A DNA stretch of 7,567 bases from Azoarcus sp. (GCA_023230755.1 JALNWS010000190.1:1-7567); one strand, 5' to 3'. Numbered from the stretch's first letter, positions 1 through 6,116 are shown. Numbers and translations are program-made. Notes: a model not told the origin generated them from the sequence alone.

Positions 1-554
1 AAGCTCAGGTCGAAGCCTTGCTATCCGCCCCCGACACCGACACCGAACTCGGCATCCGCGATCGCTGCATGCTTGAGGTGCTGTATGCATGTGGCCTGCG
101 CGTTTCCGAATTGACCGAACTCAAGCTGTTCGCCATCAGCCTGAACGAGGGCGTGGTGCGCATCATGGGAAAAGGCAGTAAGGAACGCCTCGTCCCACTC
201 GGTGAAATTGCATCCGATTGGATTGCCCGCTATGTCAATGACGCCCGCAACACCATACTGGCCGGACGCAATTGCGACGCAATTTTCGTTACCCGCCGCG
301 GCAATGGCATGACAAGACAGATGTTCTGGCGGATCATCAAGCAATACGCGGCGCAGGTCGGCATTCCCGCGCAGCGCATATCACCGCACACGGTTCGACA
401 TGCATTTGCCACCCATCTGCTCAATCACGGCGCCGATCTTCGGGTCGTGCAAATGCTGCTCGGACATGCGGACATTTCGACTACACAGGTTTATACGCAT
501 GTTGCCCGCGAACGATTGAGACAACTTCATCAACTGCATCACCCGCGTGCCTGA
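1..554 (+). CDS. xerD: Site-specific tyrosine recombinase XerD (3' part; 5' end outside window)
   Basis: XerD is the tyrosine recombinase that works with XerC at the dif site to resolve chromosome dimers at division, in contact with FtsK. The frame is open from base 3 to the TGA at 552-554, giving 183 residues, roughly the last 60% of a protein that is usually near 300 residues. The catalytic set is visible: Arg in ACGLRVSEL (codon 99-101), Lys in GKGSKER (codon 171-173), His and Arg in SPHTVRHAFATHL, His in LLGHADISTT, and the nucleophilic Tyr in TTQVYTHV (codon 492-494). The end, ERLRQLHQLHHPRA, is nearly the same as the E. coli XerD C-terminus as I recall it, which favours XerD over XerC or a phage integrase. 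No start lies in the window; the TTG at 18 is internal. The next gene is 83 bp downstream on the same strand. Confidence 0.93.
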   Translation, partial: AQVEALLSAPDTDTELGIRDRCMLEVLYACGLRVSELTELKLFAISLNEGVVRIMGKGSKERLVPLGEIASDWIARYVNDARNTILAGRNCDAIFVTRRGNGMTRQMFWRIIKQYAAQVGIPAQRISPHTVRHAFATHLLNHGADLRVVQMLLGHADISTTQVYTHVARERLRQLHQLHHPRA

Positions 555-624
555 ATGGCGAGACCGACGTTATCCATCGCCCGGCGCCTGCGTTTTATAT
601 CCATCGTGCGACATTGCCTTCATC

Positions 625-628
625 AGGA
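625..628 (+). promoter_or_regulatory. Ribosome binding site of the YbaK-family gene
   Basis: AGGA lies 9 bases before the ATG at 638. This fixes the start at 638, although the same frame stays open back to 272 inside xerD. That upstream stretch encodes no YbaK-like sequence. Confidence 0.6.
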
Positions 629-637
629 AATCCGACC

Positions 638-1126
638 ATGAGCAAGATTGAAAAACACGCCCCGGAAACACCCGCAACCCGCTTCTTGCGCCAGCACGGC
701 GTTGCCCACTCCGACCATCTCTACGAATATGAAGAACATGGAGGAACGGAAGTCTCTTCGCGGGAATTGAATGTACCGGAACACGCCGTAATCAAAACCC
801 TGATAATGGAAGACGAAAACACCCAACCGCTCGTCGTCCTCATGCACGGCGACCACAAGGTGTCGACCAAGGAACTGGCACGACAGGCCGGGCGCAAGCA
901 CATTGAGCCCTGCAAACCGGAGGTCGCAAATCGACACTCAGGTTTTCTGATCGGCGGCACGTCACCGTTCGGCACCCGCAAGAAAATGCCCGTCTACATG
1001 GAAAAATCGATTCTCGATCTGCCGTTGATCTATATCAACGGGGGGAGACGCGGCTATCTGGTCGGCATTCACCCTCACGACCTGGTCCGCGTACTGGAGG
1101 TCAATCTCGTTCAAGTCGCAAACTGA
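638..1126 (+). CDS. ybaK: YbaK/EbsC-family aminoacyl-tRNA deacylase, probably Cys-tRNA(Pro) deacylase
   Basis: This is a 162-residue single-domain protein, close to the 159 residues of E. coli YbaK. The family hydrolyses mischarged tRNA in trans; YbaK removes Cys from tRNA(Pro) after errors by prolyl-tRNA synthetase. Family marks are the Lys in HAVIKTLIM (K53, matching the essential K46 of YbaK), a central VVLMHGDHKVSTKELA segment, the glycine loop GGTSPFGTRKKMPVY (residues 106-120) and IYINGGRRGY (131-140). The start is set by AGGA at 625-628. In a by-eye alignment the Ser of the YbaK YVSGG motif is Asn here (N134), and the following Asp of GLD is Leu (L141). The substrate may therefore differ, and the symbol reflects family membership only. 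The gene lies 83 bp after xerD and 180 bp before the H-NS gene, and no terminator is evident on either side. Family membership is secure; specificity is inference. Confidence 0.83.
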   Translation: MSKIEKHAPETPATRFLRQHGVAHSDHLYEYEEHGGTEVSSRELNVPEHAVIKTLIMEDENTQPLVVLMHGDHKVSTKELARQAGRKHIEPCKPEVANRHSGFLIGGTSPFGTRKKMPVYMEKSILDLPLIYINGGRRGYLVGIHPHDLVRVLEVNLVQVAN

Positions 1127-1217
1127 GCGCTTCGCAGTGGCGCAGCCATGGGTAAATTGACGACGGAAAAACGGAAATCATCCTGAATTCGGAAAAATCG
1201 TTTTATTTTCAGCACGA

Positions 1218-1231
1218 TTTACTGTCAAAAT
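1218..1231 (+). promoter_or_regulatory. Possible extended -10 promoter element for the H-NS-family gene
   Basis: The region 1190-1255 is clearly richer in A and T than the flanking genes, and it is the only plausible place for the H-NS gene promoter. The best candidate is CAAAAT at 1226-1231 (4 of 6 to TATAAT), preceded by TG at 1223-1224 as in extended -10 promoters. No good -35 box is present at the right spacing; the T-rich run at 1201-1209 occupies that place. The call is weak. Confidence 0.25.
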
Positions 1232-1306
1232 ACGCCCGTGCAATTGCATTGAGCAGCTGGATCAACATCCCACATTTCAATCGTGGGCATAAGCCGGAGA
1301 AAAATC

Positions 1307-1666
1307 ATGGAACTTGGCAATCTGTCGCTGACCGAATTGCGCCGCCTGCAATCGAAAGTTGAAACCGAAATCCGTCGCCGCAGCGACACTGCGCGGCGTG
1401 ACCTGATCAAGCGCATGCAGAAGATGGCAGCCGAACAAGGACTGTCGCTTGAAGACGTACTCGGTACGTCGAGCGCAGAGAAAAGCGCCACAAAACCGGC
1501 AAAGGCCGCTAAAGCTGCGAAGGTAAAAAAACCGGCCAAGGTCAGCGTCATCAAATACCGCAATCCGGCAAATCCGGATCAAGGCTGGAGTGGTCGGGGT
1601 CGAAAGCCACAGTGGGCGCTCGACTGGCTCGCACAGGGCAAATCGATCGACGAACTTGCAGTCTGA
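1307..1666 (+). CDS. H-NS family nucleoid-associated DNA-binding protein
   Basis: This 119-residue protein has the two-part H-NS plan. Residues 1-50 are charged and heptad-like (LTELRRLQSKVETEIRRR, then RRDLIKRMQKMAAEQG), fitting an oligomerising coiled coil. Residues 56-80 form a Lys/Ala-rich linker (KPAKAAKAAKVKKPAK). Residues 82-119 are the DNA-binding module VIKYRNPANP...WSGRGRKPQW with the GRGR core that inserts in the minor groove of AT-rich DNA, ending in GKSIDELAV. Such proteins silence AT-rich and horizontally acquired genes and compact the nucleoid. The ATG at 1307 is chosen because GGAGA (1296-1300) lies 6 bases upstream; a GTG at 1283 in the same frame has no such site. Betaproteobacteria usually carry several paralogues of this type, so no symbol is given. 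The gene stands alone, with an AT-rich leader and its own terminator. Confidence 0.9.
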   Translation: MELGNLSLTELRRLQSKVETEIRRRSDTARRDLIKRMQKMAAEQGLSLEDVLGTSSAEKSATKPAKAAKAAKVKKPAKVSVIKYRNPANPDQGWSGRGRKPQWALDWLAQGKSIDELAV

Positions 1667-1681
1667 AATCCAGACAAATCC

Positions 1682-1706
1682 AAACCCGGCTCCGCCGGGT
1701 TTTTTT
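1682..1706 (+). terminator. Intrinsic terminator after the H-NS-family gene
   Basis: A perfect 9-bp stem (AAACCCGGC at 1682-1690 and GCCGGGTTT at 1694-1702) with the 3-base loop TCC is followed by a T-run through 1706. It lies 16 bases after the stop codon at 1664-1666. On the minus strand the hairpin is followed only by a broken TTTGGATTT, so it may also end folB transcripts arriving from the other side, but less well. Confidence 0.9.
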
Positions 1707-1719
1707 ACGTCATCTGCTT

Positions 1720-2097
1720 TCAGTTCATTCCCGGCGGCAGAACAACACCCTCCCGTCCACGCTGAATGAATACGCCAACCCGGCGGACCCCCTTCATCAC
1801 ACCGATTTTGGCGATGCGCATCTTTACCCACGGCGCACCGAACTCCTCGAACAGCAAGTTCACGACAAACTCGCCAAGCGTTTCGATCAGATTGAAGTGA
1901 CGCTCGGCCAGCTCTCCACGGATACGTTCGATCACCTCTGCATAATTGATCGTATCCGCAATGTCGTCCTGCTCCGCAGCTGCATCGGGCACCCCGAAGG
2001 TCAGGTGAAGCTCAACGGTTTGCGGCGCAATCTTCTCCCGCGGGTAGATGCCTACCCAGGCCTGCACCCGCAACTCTTCGATGAAGATGAAATCCAT
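1720..2097 (-). CDS. folB: Dihydroneopterin aldolase
   Basis: FolB converts 7,8-dihydroneopterin to 6-hydroxymethyl-7,8-dihydropterin and glycolaldehyde in folate synthesis. The 125-residue length fits the family (about 120). It begins MDFIFIEELRVQAWVGIYPRE, which matches the E. coli FolB opening (MDIVFIEQLSV) as I recall it. Other family features are DDIADTINYAEV with the conserved Tyr (Y52), FNLIETLGE with Glu (E72), and PWVKMRIAKIGV with the catalytic-type Lys (K97), followed by VGVFIQRG. The Pro that commonly follows the catalytic Lys is Ile here. The start is the only one that gives the full N-terminal strand; its ribosome site is weak (GGGAAA on the minus strand, 4 bases away). The gene is convergent with the H-NS gene, 53 bp between stops, and divergent from plsY, 111 bp between starts. 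Confidence 0.92.
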   Translation of the reverse strand: MDFIFIEELRVQAWVGIYPREKIAPQTVELHLTFGVPDAAAEQDDIADTINYAEVIERIRGELAERHFNLIETLGEFVVNLLFEEFGAPWVKMRIAKIGVMKGVRRVGVFIQRGREGVVLPPGMN

Positions 2098-2199
2098 GTC
2101 GTTTCCCGATTAGAATCGCCGCAATTCTAGCCGGATGCTCAGGCTGCTTGCGCACGATGTGTGGCGCGAATCACAAGACCACCTGTCCCCGGGTGTCAC

Positions 2200-2203
2200 G
2201 GAG
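2200..2203 (+). promoter_or_regulatory. Ribosome binding site of plsY, favouring the second of two adjacent ATGs
   Basis: GGAG at 2200-2203 lies 2 bases before the ATG at 2206 and 5 bases before the ATG at 2209. The second spacing is the workable one, so translation most likely starts at 2209. Confidence 0.6.
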
Positions 2204-2208
2204 AAATG

Positions 2209-2802
2209 ATGTCTGTCCTGCTTTTGCTTGTCGCCGCCTACCTGCTCGGCTCCATTCCATTTGCGCTCGTTTCCAGCCGTCTTTTCGGCCTGCAGGACCC
2301 CCGCAGCTATGGTTCGCGGAACCCCGGCGCCACTAATGTCCTGCGCAGTGGCCATAAGGCAGCAGCCGCTGTCACGCTGATCGGCGACTGCATCAAAGGC
2401 TGGTTCGCGGTGTGGCTCGCGACCAGGCTGGGTTTCACCGCCTCCGAAGCGGCTCTTGCCGGGTTTGCCGCCTTTCTCGGACACGTCTTCACGATTTTTC
2501 TTCGCTTCAACGGCGGCAAGGGCGTTGCCACCGCACTCGGCGTGCTGGCAGGCATTGACTGGCGGATTGCCCTGGCCTGCCTCGGGACCTGGCTTGTGGT
2601 CGCCGTTGCGAGCCGATACTCGTCGGCTGCGTCGCTTGCGGCTGCCATCGTCTCGCCAATAGCGGGCTACCTCCTGTTGGGTGCAGACCCGGTCATCGCG
2701 GTATTGCTCGCCATGAGTTCGATGCTGGTCTGGCGTCATGCGGGCAATATCCAGCGCCTGCTTTCCGGCACAGAGGGCAGACTGGGCAGCAAGAAGCCCT
2801 GA
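2209..2802 (+). CDS. plsY: Acyl-phosphate:glycerol-3-phosphate acyltransferase PlsY
   Basis: PlsY is an inner-membrane enzyme that transfers an acyl group from acyl-phosphate (made by PlsX) to glycerol 3-phosphate, the first step of phospholipid synthesis. The 197-residue protein is very hydrophobic, with about five membrane segments. The three cytosolic motifs are visible. The first is GSIPFALVSSRLFGLQDPR leading into SYGSRNPGATNVLR (residues 14-46). The second is GHVFTIFLRFNGGKGVATAL (91-110) with its phosphate-binding glycines. The third is RHAGNIQRLLSGTEGRLG (176-193). The frame is open upstream to 2161, but MSVLLLLVAAYLLGSIPF starts in the usual way at 2209 with GGAG placed correctly. 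It is divergent from folB and convergent with tsaD, 28 bp between stops, with no hairpin terminator in between. Confidence 0.93.
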   Translation: MSVLLLLVAAYLLGSIPFALVSSRLFGLQDPRSYGSRNPGATNVLRSGHKAAAAVTLIGDCIKGWFAVWLATRLGFTASEAALAGFAAFLGHVFTIFLRFNGGKGVATALGVLAGIDWRIALACLGTWLVVAVASRYSSAASLAAAIVSPIAGYLLLGADPVIAVLLAMSSMLVWRHAGNIQRLLSGTEGRLGSKKP

Positions 2803-2830
2803 CCTCCACGCTTGAGCGCCCGGCACACGC

Positions 2831-3859
2831 TCACCCTCTGCCCGGCGTCATCAGTTCTGCCAGAGGCCATCGCGGCCGGATACGTACGCCAGGCGCCGGC
2901 GCCGGACGAGCGCCCCCTGCAAGCCGTAACGCGCCAGCAAAGGCGATCATCGCGCCGTTGTCGGTGCACAGCGCAGGTTCGGGGTAGTACACCCGGGCCC
3001 CACGGCGGCGCGTCGCGCTATCCAGCCCCGCGCGCAACTGCACGTTGGCCCCCACGCCACCAGCCACGACCAGCGACTTCAGCCCCGTCTGCTTCAAGGC
3101 GGCCAGCGCTTTCGCCGCCAGCACGTCCACCACCGCCTGCTGAAAATCCGCGGCCAGATCCGCCGCCCATGCAGCATTCCAGTCAGCCCCCGAGACCACA
3201 TTCAGCACTGCCGTTTTCAGACCGCTGAAGCTGAAGTCCAGGTCTCCCGAATGCAGCATCGGCCGCGGCAGCTTGAAGCGCCCGGGGGTCCCCTGCAGCG
3301 CCAGCGCCGCCAGTTGGGGGCCGCCCGGATATCCGAGCCCAATCAACTTCGCCGTCTTGTCGAAGGCCTCGCCTGCGGCATCGTCGAGCGATTCGCCAAG
3401 CAGCGTGTAGGCACCGACGCCGGTCACCGCCATCAACTGCGTGTGCCCGCCCGACACCAGCAAGGCGACAAAGGGAAAATCCGGTGGGTCCGCAGCAAGC
3501 AGTGGCGACAGCAGGTGTCCCTCAAGGTGATGCACGGGGAGCGCCGGAATGCCGGCCGCCATGGCCATCGACTCGGCCACGCTGGCGCCGACCAGGAGGG
3601 CGCCTGCCAACCCCGGTCCCGCCGTGTAGGCAATTGCGTCTATCGCCCCGATTTCGAGCCCGGCATCGGCCAGGGCCTGGCGCACCAGGATTGGCAAACG
3701 CCGAATGTGATCGCGCGAGGCCAGTTCGGGCACGACCCCGCCATACACCGCATGCAGATCAATCTGCGAATGCAGGCTTTGTCCCAGCAATCCCGCCTCG
3801 GTGTCATACACAGCAACGCCTGTTTCGTCGCACGACGTCTCGATTCCAAGTACCTTCAT
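2831..3859 (-). CDS. tsaD: tRNA N6-adenosine threonylcarbamoyltransferase TsaD (Gcp/YgjD)
   Basis: TsaD, working with TsaB and TsaE, transfers the threonylcarbamoyl group made by TsaC to A37 of tRNAs that read ANN codons (the t6A modification). It is essential in many bacteria. The 342-residue product begins MKVLGIETSCDETGVAVYD, as the family does. The metal-binding HxxGH is at H111/H115 (VHHLEGHLL), followed by FVALLVSGGHTQL, GEAFDKTAKLIGL, LDFSFSGLKTA, VVAGGVGAN and CTDNGAMIA with the ligand Asp D300. The end, RPRWPLAEL, is also typical. I chose the ATG at 3859: the protein start matches the family, and GGGAA lies 8 bases upstream. An in-frame ATG at 3868 would add only three residues. The gene is divergent from rpsU, as in E. 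coli, and convergent with plsY. Confidence 0.95.
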   Translation of the reverse strand: MKVLGIETSCDETGVAVYDTEAGLLGQSLHSQIDLHAVYGGVVPELASRDHIRRLPILVRQALADAGLEIGAIDAIAYTAGPGLAGALLVGASVAESMAMAAGIPALPVHHLEGHLLSPLLAADPPDFPFVALLVSGGHTQLMAVTGVGAYTLLGESLDDAAGEAFDKTAKLIGLGYPGGPQLAALALQGTPGRFKLPRPMLHSGDLDFSFSGLKTAVLNVVSGADWNAAWAADLAADFQQAVVDVLAAKALAALKQTGLKSLVVAGGVGANVQLRAGLDSATRRRGARVYYPEPALCTDNGAMIAFAGALRLAGGARPAPAPGVRIRPRWPLAELMTPGRG

Positions 3860-3867
3860 TCCCCGCA

Positions 3868-3872
3868 TTCCC
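3868..3872 (-). promoter_or_regulatory. Ribosome binding site of tsaD
   Basis: On the minus strand GGGAA (3872 down to 3868) lies 8 bases before the ATG at 3859. The alternative ATG at 3868 overlaps this site, which argues for 3859 as the start. Confidence 0.5.
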
Positions 3873-3887
3873 GGCCGTCAATGCGTC

Positions 3888-3893
3888 ATTTTA
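3888..3893 (-). promoter_or_regulatory. Possible -10 box of the tsaD promoter
   Basis: TAAAAT on the minus strand (3893 down to 3888) matches the sigma70 -10 box at 5 of 6 positions and would place the transcript start about 20 bases before the tsaD ATG. A TTGCCG lies upstream, but at 20 bp, longer than the usual 16-18. The same bases contain a possible three-codon leader ORF, so the role is open. Confidence 0.3.
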
Positions 3894-3937
3894 ACTCCCG
3901 TCGCGGTGTTTTTCGGCAATGAAACGCGCCAAGACAC

Positions 3938-3966
3938 TTGCCAGAGTCCGACTTACCCGCTATATT
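3938..3966 (+). promoter_or_regulatory. Sigma70-type promoter of rpsU-dnaG-rpoD
   Basis: The -35 box TTGCCA (3938-3943) and -10 box TATATT (3961-3966) each match consensus at 5 of 6 positions and are separated by exactly 17 bp. The transcript would start near 3973, leaving a leader of about 34 bases before the rpsU ATG. No E. coli-type LexA box (CTGT-N8-ACAG) is visible nearby. Confidence 0.8.
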
Positions 3967-3993
3967 TGCGATCTTTCTGCCCTCCAGACACTC

Positions 3994-3998
3994 AAGGA
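3994..3998 (+). promoter_or_regulatory. Ribosome binding site of rpsU
   Basis: AAGGA lies 8 bases before the ATG at 4007, a strong site fitting a highly expressed ribosomal protein. It excludes the longer open frame that reaches back to 3938 through the promoter. Confidence 0.8.
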
Positions 3999-4006
3999 AG
4001 CAAGCA

Positions 4007-4219
4007 ATGCCGGGTATCCGCGTCAAGGAAAACGAGCCGTTTGAAGTTGCTATTCGTCGCTTCAAGCGCACGATCGAGAAGACCGGTGTGCTGACTGAGC
4101 TGCGCTCGCGTGAGTTTTATGAAAAGCCCACTGCCGAGCGCAAGCGTAAGCTGGCCGCCGCAGTGAAGCGCAATCATAAGCGCCTTCGCAGCCAGACGCT
4201 GCCGCCGAAGCTCTACTGA
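4007..4219 (+). CDS. rpsU: 30S ribosomal protein S21
   Basis: S21 is a small basic protein of the 30S subunit that lies near the anti-Shine-Dalgarno end of 16S rRNA and helps translation initiation. The 70-residue length fits the family (71 in E. coli). The sequence MPGIRVKENEPFEVAIRRFK, then RSREFYEKPTAERKRKLAAA and KRNHKRLRSQTLPPKLY, is typical of betaproteobacterial S21. It is the first gene of the rpsU-dnaG-rpoD operon, with a strong promoter and ribosome site. A hairpin terminator follows within 30 bases, so most transcripts probably carry rpsU alone. Confidence 0.97.
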   Translation: MPGIRVKENEPFEVAIRRFKRTIEKTGVLTELRSREFYEKPTAERKRKLAAAVKRNHKRLRSQTLPPKLY

Positions 4220-4225
4220 TCCCGC

Positions 4226-4240
4226 ACCGGTTTTTCCGGT
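4226..4240 (+). repeat. Small hairpin before the main rpsU-dnaG hairpin
   Basis: ACCGG (4226-4230) and CCGGT (4236-4240) can pair across a loop of five T. With one bulged T the pairing can extend to GCA and TGC outside. It lies directly after the rpsU stop and may protect the 3' end of the rpsU message. The role is inferred. Confidence 0.4.
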
Positions 4241-4246
4241 TGCCTG

Positions 4247-4294
4247 CACGCCGGGCGAAGATCGCTTTGATCTTCGCCCGGCGTGATATTTTTT
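4247..4294 (+). terminator. Strong hairpin terminator or attenuator between rpsU and dnaG
   Basis: A perfect 17-bp stem (4247-4263 paired with 4269-4285) encloses the 5-base loop GCTTT and is followed by ATA and six T (4289-4294). The stem is GC-rich at its base. It lies 28-66 bases after the rpsU stop and ends 7 bases before the dnaG ATG at 4302. E. coli has a terminator at the same place in this operon, which lowers primase output relative to S21. Partial read-through must occur unless dnaG has its own promoter, and I see none. Confidence 0.92.
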
Positions 4295-4301
4295 CTGTTC
4301 G

Positions 4302-6116
4302 ATGATTCCTCAGTCTTTCGTTCAGGATCTGCTTGCACGCGTCGACATCGTCGACGTCATCGAGCGCTACCTGCCTCTCAAGAAGAGCGGCGCGAACTAC
4401 TTCGCCTGCTGCCCCTTCCACGGCGAAAAGTCAGCCTCATTTTCCGTCAGCCCAAGCAAGCAGTTCTACCACTGCTTCGGTTGCGGCGTGCACGGGAGCG
4501 CAATCGGCTTTTTGATGGAGTACAGCGGCCTCGGCTTCGTCGAAGCAGTCAAGGAACTCGCGAATCAAGCGGGGCTGCAGGTGCCGGACGACGGGAAGCC
4601 GGGCCAGAACGCCATTGACGACAGCACCGCAAAGCTCGTCGACGCCATGACCGAAGCCGCCAGCTTCTATCGCGATCAACTCAAGCACAGCCCGGAAGCG
4701 ATCGACTACCTCAAACGTCGCGGCCTCTCCGGCGAGGTTGCCTCCCGCTTCGGCATCGGCTTTTCTCCAGACGAGTGGCAGGCGCTCCAGCGCATCTTTC
4801 CCGACTACCAGAGCAAACACCTGGCTGAAGCCGGACTGGTGATCGACAACGACCAAGGTCGACGCTATGACCGCTTCCGCCACCGGATCATGTTTCCGAT
4901 CCACGACCGACGCGGCCGCATCATCGCCTTCGGCGGCCGCGTGCTCGACGGCGGCGAACCCAAGTACCTCAACTCGCCGGAAACGCCACTCTTCGAAAAA
5001 GGGCGCGAACTCTACGGTCTGTACCTGGCACAGAAAGCCATTCGGGACGCCGGTTTCGCACTTGTCGTCGAAGGCTACATGGATGTTGTCGCACTCGCCC
5101 AGTTTGGCGTTGATAACGCCGTCGCGACCCTTGGCACCGCAACGACACCCCACCACATCAACACGCTACTGCGCCACACCGACCGCATCGTCTTCTGCTT
5201 TGACGGCGACGCTGCGGGCCGCCGGGCAGCATGGCGAGCACTTGAAAATGCACTAGAGGCGCTGCGCGACGACACGACGCTCGCCTTCCTCTTCCTGCCT
5301 GCCGAACACGACCCCGACTCCTTTGTACGCAAAGAAGGTGCGGAAGCCTTCCGCAAGGCCGCGGCGAGCGCATCTCCGCTGGCCAGCGTATTGCTGCTGG
5401 AACTCAAGGAGCGCTGCGAACTGGACACCGCAGAGGGGCGAGCCCGACTCATCCACGAGTCGCGCCCGCTTGTCACGCGCATTGGCGCTCCGATGCTCCG
5501 GCTGCAGGTCATCAAATCGATTGCCGAAGCGGCCGAGATGACGCAAACGGAAGTCGAGCTGGCATTCGGACTCAAGCCAGCCGCCGCACCACAACGACAG
5601 AGTTTTCCAAAACCGGATTTCAAGCGTGGGCAGCGCCGGACAGAGCCATTTCGCCCGCAAGGGCGACGCAAACCACCATCGACCATCGGCACCCTGCTGC
5701 GACTCATCCTGCAGCACCCCGAGCGCGCAACACGGCTGCCGATCGACCTGATCCCGGACGACTCGGCAGAGGGGCGCGCAATGATCGCCATCATTGATCT
5801 CGTCAGCCTCGGCGAACCTGTCCCCGCGGGGGGCCTTGGCGCACTGATCGAACGCTTCCGCGACACGCCACATGAAGAAACGCTGGCAAGGCTGGGAACG
5901 GAGCAGGACGAATCAGAGTTCGACGAGTCCGTAATCGAAATCCTGTTTGAAGACACATTGCGCAAGCTGCAAAGCGACGCAATCGCACGCGAGATCACCG
6001 AACTGCTGGAACTGTCGAAGCAGGGAGCGCTCTCCACGAGTGACCGCCATCGCCTGTCGGAACTTCTTCTGGAAAAACGGAACCTTGCCAGCGCAGGCAA
6101 AGTCGCAGATCTATAG
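4302..6116 (+). CDS. dnaG: DNA primase DnaG
   Basis: DnaG makes the RNA primers for Okazaki fragments and leading-strand start, recruited by the DnaB helicase. The 604-residue protein (581 in E. coli) has the full order of domains. The N-terminal CHC2 zinc ribbon has ligands C37, H40, C58 and C61 (ACCPFHGEK ... FYHCFGCGVHG). The basic RNA polymerase segment includes RYDRFRHRIMFPI and AFGGRVL. The TOPRIM fold has E257 in VVEGYMDVV and D301/D303 in VFCFDGDAAG. A basic, Pro-rich linker spans about 425-460. The rest is a helical DnaB-binding domain to 604. MIPQSFVQDLLARVDIVDVI is the normal family start. No Shine-Dalgarno sequence precedes it, only the T-run of the terminator hairpin, so initiation is probably weak. 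The stop TAG (6114-6116) touches a TATAAT that may serve rpoD. Confidence 0.96.
   Translation: MIPQSFVQDLLARVDIVDVIERYLPLKKSGANYFACCPFHGEKSASFSVSPSKQFYHCFGCGVHGSAIGFLMEYSGLGFVEAVKELANQAGLQVPDDGKPGQNAIDDSTAKLVDAMTEAASFYRDQLKHSPEAIDYLKRRGLSGEVASRFGIGFSPDEWQALQRIFPDYQSKHLAEAGLVIDNDQGRRYDRFRHRIMFPIHDRRGRIIAFGGRVLDGGEPKYLNSPETPLFEKGRELYGLYLAQKAIRDAGFALVVEGYMDVVALAQFGVDNAVATLGTATTPHHINTLLRHTDRIVFCFDGDAAGRRAAWRALENALEALRDDTTLAFLFLPAEHDPDSFVRKEGAEAFRKAAASASPLASVLLLELKERCELDTAEGRARLIHESRPLVTRIGAPMLRLQVIKSIAEAAEMTQTEVELAFGLKPAAAPQRQSFPKPDFKRGQRRTEPFRPQGRRKPPSTIGTLLRLILQHPERATRLPIDLIPDDSAEGRAMIAIIDLVSLGEPVPAGGLGALIERFRDTPHEETLARLGTEQDESEFDESVIEILFEDTLRKLQSDAIAREITELLELSKQGALSTSDRHRLSELLLEKRNLASAGKVADL

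Noticed and set aside
1..554. Integrase of a mobile element
   Set aside because: The C-terminal sequence is that of chromosomal XerD, and no attachment site, tRNA or phage genes are nearby.
272..637. Open frame upstream of and continuous with the YbaK-family gene, overlapping xerD in another frame
   Set aside because: The translated stretch has no family similarity, overlaps conserved XerD coding sequence, and a proper ribosome site precedes the ATG at 638.
1612..2130. Plus-strand open frame running from the end of the H-NS gene across the terminator and opposite folB
   Set aside because: It contains the terminator and lies antisense to a well supported FolB.
2110..2826. Minus-strand open frame opposite plsY
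   Set aside because: It is low in hydrophobic residues, very rich in Arg, Gly and Gln, without domains, and fully antisense to a clear PlsY.
3251..3922. Plus-strand open frame opposite tsaD, running into the divergent promoter region
   Set aside because: It is antisense to conserved TsaD motifs and has no ribosome site or family features.
3869..4006. LexA (SOS) box before rpsU, as known in E. coli
   Set aside because: No CTGT-N8-ACAG-like palindrome is present; the only similar pair, CTG and CAG near 3978-3988, is spaced too closely.
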